DNA of 40,018 nt from Bacteroidaceae bacterium (lineage in GTDB: Bacteria > Bacteroidota > Bacteroidia > Bacteroidales > Bacteroidaceae), in the NCBI GenBank assembly GCA_017470525.1, contig JAFUYM010000006.1, positions 1-40,018 on the forward strand. Reading direction: 5' to 3'. Of this stretch, positions 22,045 to 29,308 are shown one piece after another (position 1 is the stretch's first letter; each line of letters opens with the position of its first letter). A program made the position numbers and the translations under genes. The notes under the pieces were generated by a model. It was not told where the DNA came from and did no database searches. It saw only the letters and a program-made list of their open reading frames with translations.

Positions 22045-22314
22045 ATGTACTTAGATTCAGCAAAGAAGGCAGAGATTTTTGCCGAGTATGGCGCATCTGC
22101 CACTGACACAGGTTCTTGCGAGAGCCAGATTGCACTCCTCACTTTCCGTATTCAGCACCTCACAGAGCACGTGAAGGCTAATCACAAAGATTATGTCACC
22201 AACCGTTCTCTCGTGAAACTCGTAGGTCAGCGTCGTCGTTTCCTCTCTTACCTCAAGAGAAAGGACATTGAGCGCTATCGTGCCATCGTGAAGAAACTGG
22301 GTCTCCGTAAGTAA
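22045..22314 (+). CDS. rpsO: 30S ribosomal protein S15
   Basis: This 89-residue protein binds the central domain of 16S rRNA early in 30S assembly. Family motifs include GASATDTGSCESQIALLT, RIQHLTEHVKANHKD and LVGQRRRFLSYLKRKD. It is a single-gene unit with its own promoter and a strong terminator 25 bp after the stop. Confidence 0.97.
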   Translation: MYLDSAKKAEIFAEYGASATDTGSCESQIALLTFRIQHLTEHVKANHKDYVTNRSLVKLVGQRRRFLSYLKRKDIERYRAIVKKLGLRK

Positions 22315-22338
22315 GACTTCGGATTTTCTAAAACAAGT

Positions 22339-22378
22339 AACCGCAACATCTCTCTCGGAGACGTTGCGGTTTTTTTTG
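22339..22378 (+). terminator. rpsO terminator
   Basis: AACCGCAAC and GTTGCGGTT pair around a short loop with extra TCTC/GAGA pairing, followed by eight T. It also separates rpsO from the converging acyltransferase gene. Confidence 0.9.
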
Positions 22379-22384
22379 TTTTAC

Positions 22385-23299
22385 TTATTCCTTCTCCTCT
22401 TTCTCTCCTTGCCGTTTCAGCCACTCCTCTTTAGTGCGGCTCCAGCGTTTGTGGCTCCAGAGCCACATTTCGGGGTGTTCTCTGATGTCGGCTTCGAGGA
22501 GTTGGAAGTAGCGGTCGGTGAGGGTGTTTTCGGGAAGGGTGGCAGGGTGGTCTTCCATGGGGATGATGTCGAGATGGTAATAGCCGCGTTTAGGGCGGCT
22601 CATCCTGCCGTACATCATGAAAGCATTCACCTTGCGGGCGATGTGTTCGGCACCGATGAAGACAGCGGTGTCGTGGTTGAGGAAGGGGATGAAGTGATGG
22701 ATAGCGTTCCACTTGGGTTGCTGGTCGCTGATGAAACCAATGGTGTAGTTCTTGTTCTCTTTGCGCAGTTGGAGGATGCGACGGAAGGTGTCTCTCATCT
22801 TGATGTTCACTCCGCCGTATTGTCCGCGCAGGTCGAAGAAGAGTTGGTCCATCACTTTGTTGCTGAGTTTGTGGTAGATTTGTCCAGATGTACACCACGG
22901 TTGCAGTCGGTAGTTGATGGACGAAATCCATTCCCAGTTGCCAAAGTGGCTCAGATAGAGGAAGTGCATAGGCTGTCCTGCCTCATGGCGTTTTTTGATT
23001 TCATCCAGCCCGCTGAAGGTCATGCGCCGCATGGTTTCCTCCTTGCTCATGGAGAGCATCTTGATGTCTTCCACGAAGTTGTCGCAGAACTGGTGATAGA
23101 ATTTTCGTTCAATCATCTTTCGTTCTTGTTCCGACTTTTCTGGGAAAGCACTCCGCAGGTTCTCTCTCACCACTTTTGTGCGGTAGAACCTTCTCACAAT
23201 GAGATAACAAAAGTCAGAAAAGGCATAAAGTACGGGAAATGGCAGCAAACTGATGAGCCATAAGCATCCTTTGATGAATTTATATTTTATATTCTCCAT
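22385..23299 (-). CDS. LpxL/HtrB-like lysophospholipid acyltransferase
   Basis: This 304-residue protein has an N-terminal membrane helix (GCLWLISLLPFPVLYAFSDF) and the acyltransferase motif HFGNWE (His118, Glu123), followed by SDQQPKW and EHPEMWLWSHKRW typical of lipid A late acyltransferases. It would add a secondary acyl chain to lipid A at the inner membrane. It starts 18 bp after a GT9 glycosyltransferase gene, consistent with an LPS-related operon. Bacteroidales have one or two such genes; which acyl position it serves is not clear. Confidence 0.9.
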   Translation of the reverse strand: MENIKYKFIKGCLWLISLLPFPVLYAFSDFCYLIVRRFYRTKVVRENLRSAFPEKSEQERKMIERKFYHQFCDNFVEDIKMLSMSKEETMRRMTFSGLDEIKKRHEAGQPMHFLYLSHFGNWEWISSINYRLQPWCTSGQIYHKLSNKVMDQLFFDLRGQYGGVNIKMRDTFRRILQLRKENKNYTIGFISDQQPKWNAIHHFIPFLNHDTAVFIGAEHIARKVNAFMMYGRMSRPKRGYYHLDIIPMEDHPATLPENTLTDRYFQLLEADIREHPEMWLWSHKRWSRTKEEWLKRQGEKEEKE

Positions 23300-23317
23300 T
23301 TTTCAATTTTCAATAGG

Positions 23318-24412
23318 CTATGTCTTTTTCAATGGGCTACGCTGGGTTAAAAGTTCTTCTATTTTTTCTACAATGGCGTCGGGCGAAATGTTCATGCAAC
23401 GGAGGTCACCAAAGGCACAAGGCTTTTTCCCGTAGATGGAGCAGGGGCGGCAAGGCAGGTCGAGTTGCATTTCACTGTCAGGTGTTTGTCCGTAACCTGA
23501 GAAGCCCGCCTTCGGATGGGTGGCTCCCCAGATGGATAGCACTCTTGTGCCCAGCATTGATGCCATGTGCATATTGGCAGAATCCATCGAAATCATTAGG
23601 TCGAGTTGCGACATCAGCAGCAGTTCATTTTTCAGTCCTCCTAACTTTCCGCAGATGCTTTGGATGCAGCCTTTTCCTTCATGGTCCTTTTCCCATGTGG
23701 CAAGGATTTCTGCTTCCTTCTTGCCTGCACCGAAAAGAAGTATCTTGTACCCCTTGCCTGCCAACATGTTCACTACGCGTTGCATCTGTTCCAAAGGGTA
23801 TATCTTTTGTGCATGAGCGGCAAAAGGGGCCACACCAATCCACGTGTCTTCTTTTTGCTTTCTGCCCACCACGCTTCTGACAATAGCGAAACTTTCCAGC
23901 CGGAGGTTGAGGTGTATGGGTTGGGATAGGTCGATGTCCAATCCCAATGAGCGGAACACATCAGCATATCGTTCCATCATGGGTTGCAATGCTTCGTGAT
24001 GCTGTCCGTCGGCAACCAGAGCCTTTTTCTCTTTCCTCCCCTTGTCAACCACTGCCACCTTGGTGCCAGCCACAACAAAACAGGTGCGGAGATATTTCGA
24101 CCTCAGCACATCGTGCAGGTCAGCCACTGCGTCGTAGTGTCCTTCTTTCAGTTGGTTGTACAACTTGGTCAACCCGATGATTCCGTCCTGTTCTGCAAAG
24201 TCCACCCCTTTCACTTGCACATTGGCAGGCAGCCACTCAAACAACGGCATAAATCGTGTGCGTGTCAGCATTGTGATACGCAAGTCGGGGTGCTGAGAGG
24301 CAAGTGCATACAGCACGGGCACAGTCATGGCAGCATCGCCCATGGCACTGAAACGCATTGCCAACAACCGTTTGATGCTCTTGTCGTGATGGTGTGTCCT
24401 TGCTTTCGTCAT
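23318..24412 (-). CDS. GT9-family glycosyltransferase (heptosyltransferase-like)
   Basis: This 364-residue protein shows the GT9/WaaF-like layout: N-terminal LLAMRFSAMGDAAMTVPVLY (nucleotide-sugar transferase loop), central WIGVAPFAAHAQKIYPLEQM and GYKILLFGAGKKE, and C-terminal SQLDLMISMDSANMHMASML with WGATHPKAGFSGYGQ. Such enzymes add heptose or a related sugar to the LPS inner core. It is co-directional with the LpxL-like gene 18 bp away. A TACCTTTG promoter lies 25 nt upstream. The exact sugar cannot be told from sequence. Confidence 0.88.
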   Translation of the reverse strand: MTKARTHHHDKSIKRLLAMRFSAMGDAAMTVPVLYALASQHPDLRITMLTRTRFMPLFEWLPANVQVKGVDFAEQDGIIGLTKLYNQLKEGHYDAVADLHDVLRSKYLRTCFVVAGTKVAVVDKGRKEKKALVADGQHHEALQPMMERYADVFRSLGLDIDLSQPIHLNLRLESFAIVRSVVGRKQKEDTWIGVAPFAAHAQKIYPLEQMQRVVNMLAGKGYKILLFGAGKKEAEILATWEKDHEGKGCIQSICGKLGGLKNELLLMSQLDLMISMDSANMHMASMLGTRVLSIWGATHPKAGFSGYGQTPDSEMQLDLPCRPCSIYGKKPCAFGDLRCMNISPDAIVEKIEELLTQRSPLKKT

Positions 24413-24437
24413 CCTGTTTCGCGCGAAGATTCTACTG

Positions 24438-24445
24438 CAAAGGTA
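24438..24445 (-). promoter_or_regulatory. -7 element of GT9-LpxL operon
   Basis: TACCTTTG on minus, predicting a leader of about 22 nt. Confidence 0.65.
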
Positions 24446-24452
24446 AGAAAAA

Positions 24453-24480
24453 GTTAGGAGTTAGAAGTTAGGAGTTAGAA
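24453..24480. repeat. heptamer repeat GTTAGGA/GTTAGAA, four units
   Basis: The two heptamers alternate twice just upstream of the GT9 promoter. A weak inverted match, ACTCCTATCTCC, follows near 24525. Confidence 0.7.
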
Positions 24481-24547
24481 GTTTTTTACCATTCTGAATG
24501 TTTTTTCATCCGATGGGAACATTTTACTCCTATCTCCGAACTGTTTC

Positions 24548-25690
24548 TCATCTTTGTGCCTGCTTAAATCTTAGCCAATTGCGATGGAAGGAGGAATAAC
24601 TGGCAAAGCCACACTTGTGCATGATGTCGTTGACGGACATGTCGGGATGTTCGGCTTTCAGTTGCTCGCCCCATGCGATGCGTCGGCTGTTGATGAAGTC
24701 GCTGAATGACAGATGGGTGACCTCATTGATAGCCTGTGACAAGTAGGTTCGGTTGGTGCCCAACTGTCGTGCCAATTCGTCAAGTTTCAGGTCGGGACGC
24801 AGGAAGAGTTGCTCGTCAACGATTCGGTTGACAATGCGTTGCTGCCATGTCGTAGTGCCATCATCCTTCGTCTTTTCTGCAACCGCTGTTTTTTCTTCCT
24901 CGGGCGCGGCGGTTTTTTGTTCCTCCTCTTGAAGATCCAAAATGGAAAAGTTTTGTCGCAACCCTGTTCGTCCAATGCAAAAGAGCAACACCGTGAATGC
25001 TACCGAAGGGATGGCAAGCAGCCAGAGAGAGGTGCCGAACCATTGTCTGCCCACTACGTTGCTGGCAAAGGAGGTAAGGGAAGTGAGCAGGAATAGCCAC
25101 AGCAGTGTGCCCAACGTGCGGAGCGAACGCCCTTCCGTATCAGCATAATTCTCTTCCACGGCATGGTTGAACCTCCGAATATGGCGAAGCCCGACCATCA
25201 CCACGGGCAGTATTTGCAGAGCGAACACCACTTTGGCTGCATCGTGTGCCACGGCTTGCCACCATGCAAGTCCGTCCAGGGGTGCATGATGGGCACCATA
25301 AAGGTAAGTTTCAAGAAACTGTTCCGTTTCCTTGTGCGACATGAGCAGGTAGAGCACGCCGATGGCGGTTCCACATACGAATGTTGGTAACAAAGGGAAC
25401 CATAAACGGGGAGCACGGAGCGTCGGTTGAGAAGTGGTGAGCGATGCAATATAAATATAGTAAAGAGGATAAACAGCCACATTGCAATAGGCATAAATGG
25501 TATCACTCAATGGAATGAACAGTGTCGCATGGTTAAAGAAAATGCAATGCCCCAGATAGAGCAGGGTGGTGACACTGAAAAATACCGCTAACAGGTATCG
25601 TTCTGGGCGATGCCGAAGGTCTAACCACAACAGTGCGGTGAACACGGCACACACGAACATGGGCATGGATGTAATGATGGCTTGTAGCAT
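24548..25690 (-). CDS. membrane-bound AraC-family transcriptional regulator
   Basis: This 380-residue protein has about seven hydrophobic helices in residues 1-245 (for example MFVCAVFTALLWL, YLLAVFFSVTTLLYLGHCIF), a charged linker (255-280, Glu/Lys/Ala-rich), and an AraC-type double HTH in 285-380 (LKLDELARQLGTNRTYLSQA, SFSDFINSRRIAWGEQL, DIMHKCGFASYSSFHRNWLR). Bacteroidetes have many such regulators. It is divergent from the exported protein at 26247 and may control that carbohydrate locus. The -7 element ends only 8 nt before the ATG, so the leader is very short, or translation starts at Met9 (25666). Confidence 0.88.
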   Translation of the reverse strand: MLQAIITSMPMFVCAVFTALLWLDLRHRPERYLLAVFFSVTTLLYLGHCIFFNHATLFIPLSDTIYAYCNVAVYPLYYIYIASLTTSQPTLRAPRLWFPLLPTFVCGTAIGVLYLLMSHKETEQFLETYLYGAHHAPLDGLAWWQAVAHDAAKVVFALQILPVVMVGLRHIRRFNHAVEENYADTEGRSLRTLGTLLWLFLLTSLTSFASNVVGRQWFGTSLWLLAIPSVAFTVLLFCIGRTGLRQNFSILDLQEEEQKTAAPEEEKTAVAEKTKDDGTTTWQQRIVNRIVDEQLFLRPDLKLDELARQLGTNRTYLSQAINEVTHLSFSDFINSRRIAWGEQLKAEHPDMSVNDIMHKCGFASYSSFHRNWLRFKQAQR

Positions 25691-25698
25691 AATGTTTG

Positions 25699-25706
25699 CA
25701 AAGATA
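25699..25706 (-). promoter_or_regulatory. -7 element of AraC-family gene
   Basis: TATCTTTG on minus, eight bases before the first ATG, implying a leader of only about 4 nt. Confidence 0.6.
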
Positions 25707-25856
25707 GGGAAAAATGGGACATGATGATGGGCAAAGAATGAAAATTTGTGAAAATGGAAGATTTTTTGTAAATATGAAATATTGGAAAGAGGGCAATTTT
25801 TGCTGATGTAAGAAAAAGTTTTGTGAATGTGGAAGGTCGAAGTCGTGAAAAGTGCC

Positions 25857-25864
25857 TAACTTTG
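25857..25864 (+). promoter_or_regulatory. additional plus-strand -7 element in the long intergenic gap
   Basis: TAACTTTG on plus, about 390 bp ahead of the gene at 26247. It would give a long leader or a separate small RNA crossing the 42-bp repeats. Confidence 0.4.
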
Positions 25865-25935
25865 CCACCGAATCAGTAAACTCAAGAATCTATAGTTGTG
25901 CGCCACTTCTTTTAGTGACCGTTCGCAACCTCCGA

Positions 25936-26019
25936 TTCATACCATGAATTGTAAAATTCAAATAAGGAATTATGAAATTCATAGTATGAATTGTACAATC
26001 CAAAGAATGGATTAGAGGT
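25936..26019. repeat. two 42-bp imperfect direct repeats with internal dyads
   Basis: Units 25936-25977 and 25978-26019 agree at about 30 of their first 37 bases. Each contains ATGAATTGTA followed by a near-complement, so each can act as a dyad. A further pair, CACT/AGTG, lies just upstream near 25908. They are candidate operators for the divergent AraC-family regulator. Confidence 0.5.
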
Positions 26020-26178
26020 GGAGCAGGGTGCTTCCTACTAATAGATGATAAATTAAAAAAATACGTTTGTTGTTCTTTTTCCGGTTGTCATTCGGGTGGA
26101 TTTCTCCTTTTTTCTGTCTGAATGGCAACTTTTTTTATTCTATTCGTCGGATTTTTTGTTATTTCTGTGAGAATTTCA

Positions 26179-26186
26179 TATCTTTG
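26179..26186 (+). promoter_or_regulatory. -7 element of the exported two-module protein gene
   Basis: TATCTTTG on plus with a TTG box about 20 bp upstream. The leader would be about 57 nt. Confidence 0.7.
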
Positions 26187-26246
26187 CACCCATATTACAT
26201 ATCAACCAACTAATTCATTAATTTCTAACTTCTTAATTACTACCTT

Positions 26247-29216
26247 ATGAAGAGACTATTTCTACTTTCTTCACTTTTGGTGTCAGTATTGAGTACACAA
26301 GCACAGGTGACTCCAAAGGTACAGCCTGAGACGTTGGTCAATGGCAATCAGTATGTACTGGTGAACAAGGCACAAACGGCAACACAGTACACGAGCCGCA
26401 CCTCATGGGATGGCGCGTTTTATTTCTTGAGCGAATCAGAATCCAACTACGCGAATCATGCGCTTACCGCTGTGGATAATGGTGATGGCACATGGTCGTT
26501 CACGCTGGCGGGAGGAGATGCGGAATCCCCCACCACCTATTATTTTGGACTTCCAGACGGTAGCCCTAACGCAAATGCCAACATGGTGGATGTCGTAAAA
26601 TGGATTCCTGTGCCCAAAGATGGCAACTTCTACCAACTCATCTTGGGCGAAGGTAATAATGCCAATGCACTGGCACAGGCTGAAAACACACCTACTGGCG
26701 ACCTCCGTCTGCACTTGAATAATGGCAGCCAATATTTTGTAGCCACTTATTATTCTGGTCCTTGGTACCCTGATTGTGTAGGCGGTATTAACGAAGTGGA
26801 GAATGAGGCAGAAGGAACAGTTTCTTTTGCTGCCAATGACTCAACTTCATTTCATTGGGGCTTCGTCAGTGTGGAGAAAATCCCTGCTTATATGGCTGAC
26901 ATTCAGTATTCTGCCACTATCAATAAGTACTATGCAGACTATTGTGATATAGACGAATACAAGGATGGTTTTCTTGCCACTTATAATGCTGTAGCCAAGG
27001 CTTACAATGAGGCTACTGATGCTGATGCGCTTTTGGAGGCGAACATACCAGAGCAGATTAATGCCAAGGTGGCTCTCTACAAGGAGATTGAGGCTGCCAT
27101 CGCTCTCAATGAAGAAGGTGATGCTGCGCTGACGGCTGCCATTGCTGCTGCCCAGAAGGCTTTCAATGAGAAGACGGCGTTGTCGGAAGTGGAGGCTGCC
27201 ACCACGACTTTGAAGAATGCCGAGACCGCTTATTCAATGGGTTCGGGTGACATCTCTTCATTGGGAACCAACATGTCGTTTGAAGATCTCTCGGCACAGG
27301 GCGGCAGTCAGACGACAAGTGGAAGCCCCGCTCCATACGGTTGGAATGTTTATATCAATGGTTCTCAATTGGCTGCGGGCACAAATGCACCTTTCGGTTG
27401 GCATGGCGTAAACGATGATGCAGAAGGTGAAATCATGGATGGTGCTGTAGCATTTGGTATCTGGAATGCTTCTATCCCAACATACGAGATTTCTCAGACC
27501 ATCACAGGTTTGGAGAATGGTACCTATGAAATCACTGCAGGTCTGATGGCTGGTAGCAACGGCAGCGGTTCACGTCTGACCACTCAGCGCATCTTTGGTA
27601 ACTTGAACTCTACTTACTATGCCAGTGACTATGAGTATGCACAGGATGCACTGGACAAGTCTGAGGTGTATGATTTCGCGGGCAACGAGATTCTTCAGAC
27701 AGACCGCGAGATGCGTCCTGTGACAGTGCAGGCTTTTGTTTATGATGGAACGCTGACGTTTGGTGTGCGCACTGATGGCAACATCGCTGCTACAGGTCGT
27801 ACGGATGTCAATGGTGCTGGTGGTGACGGCTGGTTCAAGACAGATAATTTCACCATCAAGAAGTTAGGTTATGTGGCAGAAGACGCAATTAAAATCTATG
27901 AGCACTATGTGGAGTTGCTGAAGGATTTTGATGGCGAACCGATGGCTGCCAAGGTGGCAGACAAGATGAGTGACAGTGCTTTGGGCAATCTGACCGCTGA
28001 CAGCAAGCAGGAAGACATTATTGCTGGCATCCTCAGTGCCAAGGACTTAGTGGTAGAGGTGGATGCATCAGTGAAGGCATACGAGAAACTCATTGCAGCC
28101 ATTGAGCAGCATTGGACTTATTTGGACCAGTATGACAATAAGTTGGGTGCTGGTGAATATGGCGATGCAATTGGCGAGGCACAGGAGGCTTATGAAAGCG
28201 GAAGTGCAGAGGATGAGGCTGCTGTGGATGCCATCATCGCAGGTCTCAATGAGGCATTGCAGGCATGCATTCAGAGTGATGAAATCAACGAAGGTGATGA
28301 TTTGACAGAATATATCAAGAATGCGTCCTTCGAAGACCTCTCTGCTCAGGGTGGCAGTAATTCAAATGGTGTATCAAATGCTCCTGCAGGTTGGGATCTT
28401 TATGTAGAAGGTGAGAAAGTTGCCTCTGCAGCAGATGCTGGTGTTTCTGGTTGGTGTGCTATCAATAGTGGTGACAATCTGGACATCGAGAATATCTACG
28501 GCGAACCTGTGTCAGTGCAATATACTGATGGCGATCACCTTTGGGGTATTTGGTCGAATGCTATTCCAGTGATTGAACTTTCTCAGACTATCAAGGGACT
28601 TCCTGCTGGTCAATATACACTCACTGTTGATGCTGTCGTACAGAATGACTGGGCTGGTGATAACCTTGGTATGCAGCGTCTTTTCGCAAACGAATACGTA
28701 ACGATGTATGGTGCAGAAGAGGATTATGTTCAGAATGCAGATGAGGAACTTTACGCTACATTCCCAGAGGATGTGCTGGTTGCTGCTGAGATTGACAAAA
28801 TTGCTGCAGATGCAGAGGTGAAGCACCTGAACTATGCAGGTAATTATGTACATGAGGGCTATGGTGCATCGGGTGCTCCTTACACCACGACACTTGTCTT
28901 CGGATTGGCAGAGAAGGGTGATGTGACTTTCGGTTTCCGTTCAAGCCGCATCAGTGCTGTGGATGGTCAACTCTCCAGCCAGGCTTCTCTTGGTTGGTTC
29001 AAACTTGACAACTTCACACTCACTTACGACTCTGCTGAAGTTCCTGCTGGAGCCGAGACAAAAGGTGAGGCTACGGCTATTGACAAAGTGCAGACAGCCG
29101 AGCAAGGTGCAGTTGAATTCTATTCCATCAACGGTATTCGCCTTGCTGCACCTCAGAAGGGTATCAACCTTGTGAAGATGCCTAATGGTAAGGTGAATAA
29201 GGTGTTGGTGAAGTAA
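26247..29216 (+). CDS. large exported protein with two carbohydrate-binding-like modules
   Basis: This 989-residue protein has a signal peptide (MKRLFLLSSLLVSVLSTQAQ). An N-terminal beta-rich part (20-215) precedes a helical FIVAR-like segment (about 230-330, Ala/Glu-rich). Two related beta-sandwich modules follow, starting NMSFEDLSAQGG (near 347) and NASFEDLSAQGG (near 692); each has a Gly-Trp-Asn/Asp turn, an ISQTITGL or LSQTIKGL strand, an ATTQR/GMQR-type strand and a final GWFKTDNFTIK or GWFKLDNFTLT strand, as in CBM4/9-like folds. Another helical segment separates them. The C-terminus (EFYSINGIRL, PQKGINLVK, KVLVK) resembles the sorting-like tails of Prevotella secreted proteins. It precedes the alpha-galactosidase gene, so glycan capture at the surface is likely. 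Confidence 0.75.
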   Translation: MKRLFLLSSLLVSVLSTQAQVTPKVQPETLVNGNQYVLVNKAQTATQYTSRTSWDGAFYFLSESESNYANHALTAVDNGDGTWSFTLAGGDAESPTTYYFGLPDGSPNANANMVDVVKWIPVPKDGNFYQLILGEGNNANALAQAENTPTGDLRLHLNNGSQYFVATYYSGPWYPDCVGGINEVENEAEGTVSFAANDSTSFHWGFVSVEKIPAYMADIQYSATINKYYADYCDIDEYKDGFLATYNAVAKAYNEATDADALLEANIPEQINAKVALYKEIEAAIALNEEGDAALTAAIAAAQKAFNEKTALSEVEAATTTLKNAETAYSMGSGDISSLGTNMSFEDLSAQGGSQTTSGSPAPYGWNVYINGSQLAAGTNAPFGWHGVNDDAEGEIMDGAVAFGIWNASIPTYEISQTITGLENGTYEITAGLMAGSNGSGSRLTTQRIFGNLNSTYYASDYEYAQDALDKSEVYDFAGNEILQTDREMRPVTVQAFVYDGTLTFGVRTDGNIAATGRTDVNGAGGDGWFKTDNFTIKKLGYVAEDAIKIYEHYVELLKDFDGEPMAAKVADKMSDSALGNLTADSKQEDIIAGILSAKDLVVEVDASVKAYEKLIAAIEQHWTYLDQYDNKLGAGEYGDAIGEAQEAYESGSAEDEAAVDAIIAGLNEALQACIQSDEINEGDDLTEYIKNASFEDLSAQGGSNSNGVSNAPAGWDLYVEGEKVASAADAGVSGWCAINSGDNLDIENIYGEPVSVQYTDGDHLWGIWSNAIPVIELSQTIKGLPAGQYTLTVDAVVQNDWAGDNLGMQRLFANEYVTMYGAEEDYVQNADEELYATFPEDVLVAAEIDKIAADAEVKHLNYAGNYVHEGYGASGAPYTTTLVFGLAEKGDVTFGFRSSRISAVDGQLSSQASLGWFKLDNFTLTYDSAEVPAGAETKGEATAIDKVQTAEQGAVEFYSINGIRLAAPQKGINLVKMPNGKVNKVLVK

Positions 29217-29240
29217 AAAGATACCTTAGCATTATAAAAA

Positions 29241-29274
29241 ATGGAGGCACGTATGTTGTGTCTCCGTTTTTTTT
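29241..29274 (+). terminator. terminator after the exported two-module protein gene
   Basis: GGAGGCAC (29243-29250) pairs with GTGTCTCC (29258-29265) with one wobble pair, followed by G and eight T. Confidence 0.8.
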
Positions 29275-29276
29275 CG

Positions 29277-29284
29277 TACTTTTG
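29277..29284 (+). promoter_or_regulatory. -7 element of GH27 gene
   Basis: TACTTTTG on plus directly after the preceding terminator. The start site falls near 29288, so the ATG at 29309 gives a leader of about 20 nt. Confidence 0.65.
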
Positions 29285-29308
29285 CAAATGAAAATCAATG
29301 AGACACAA

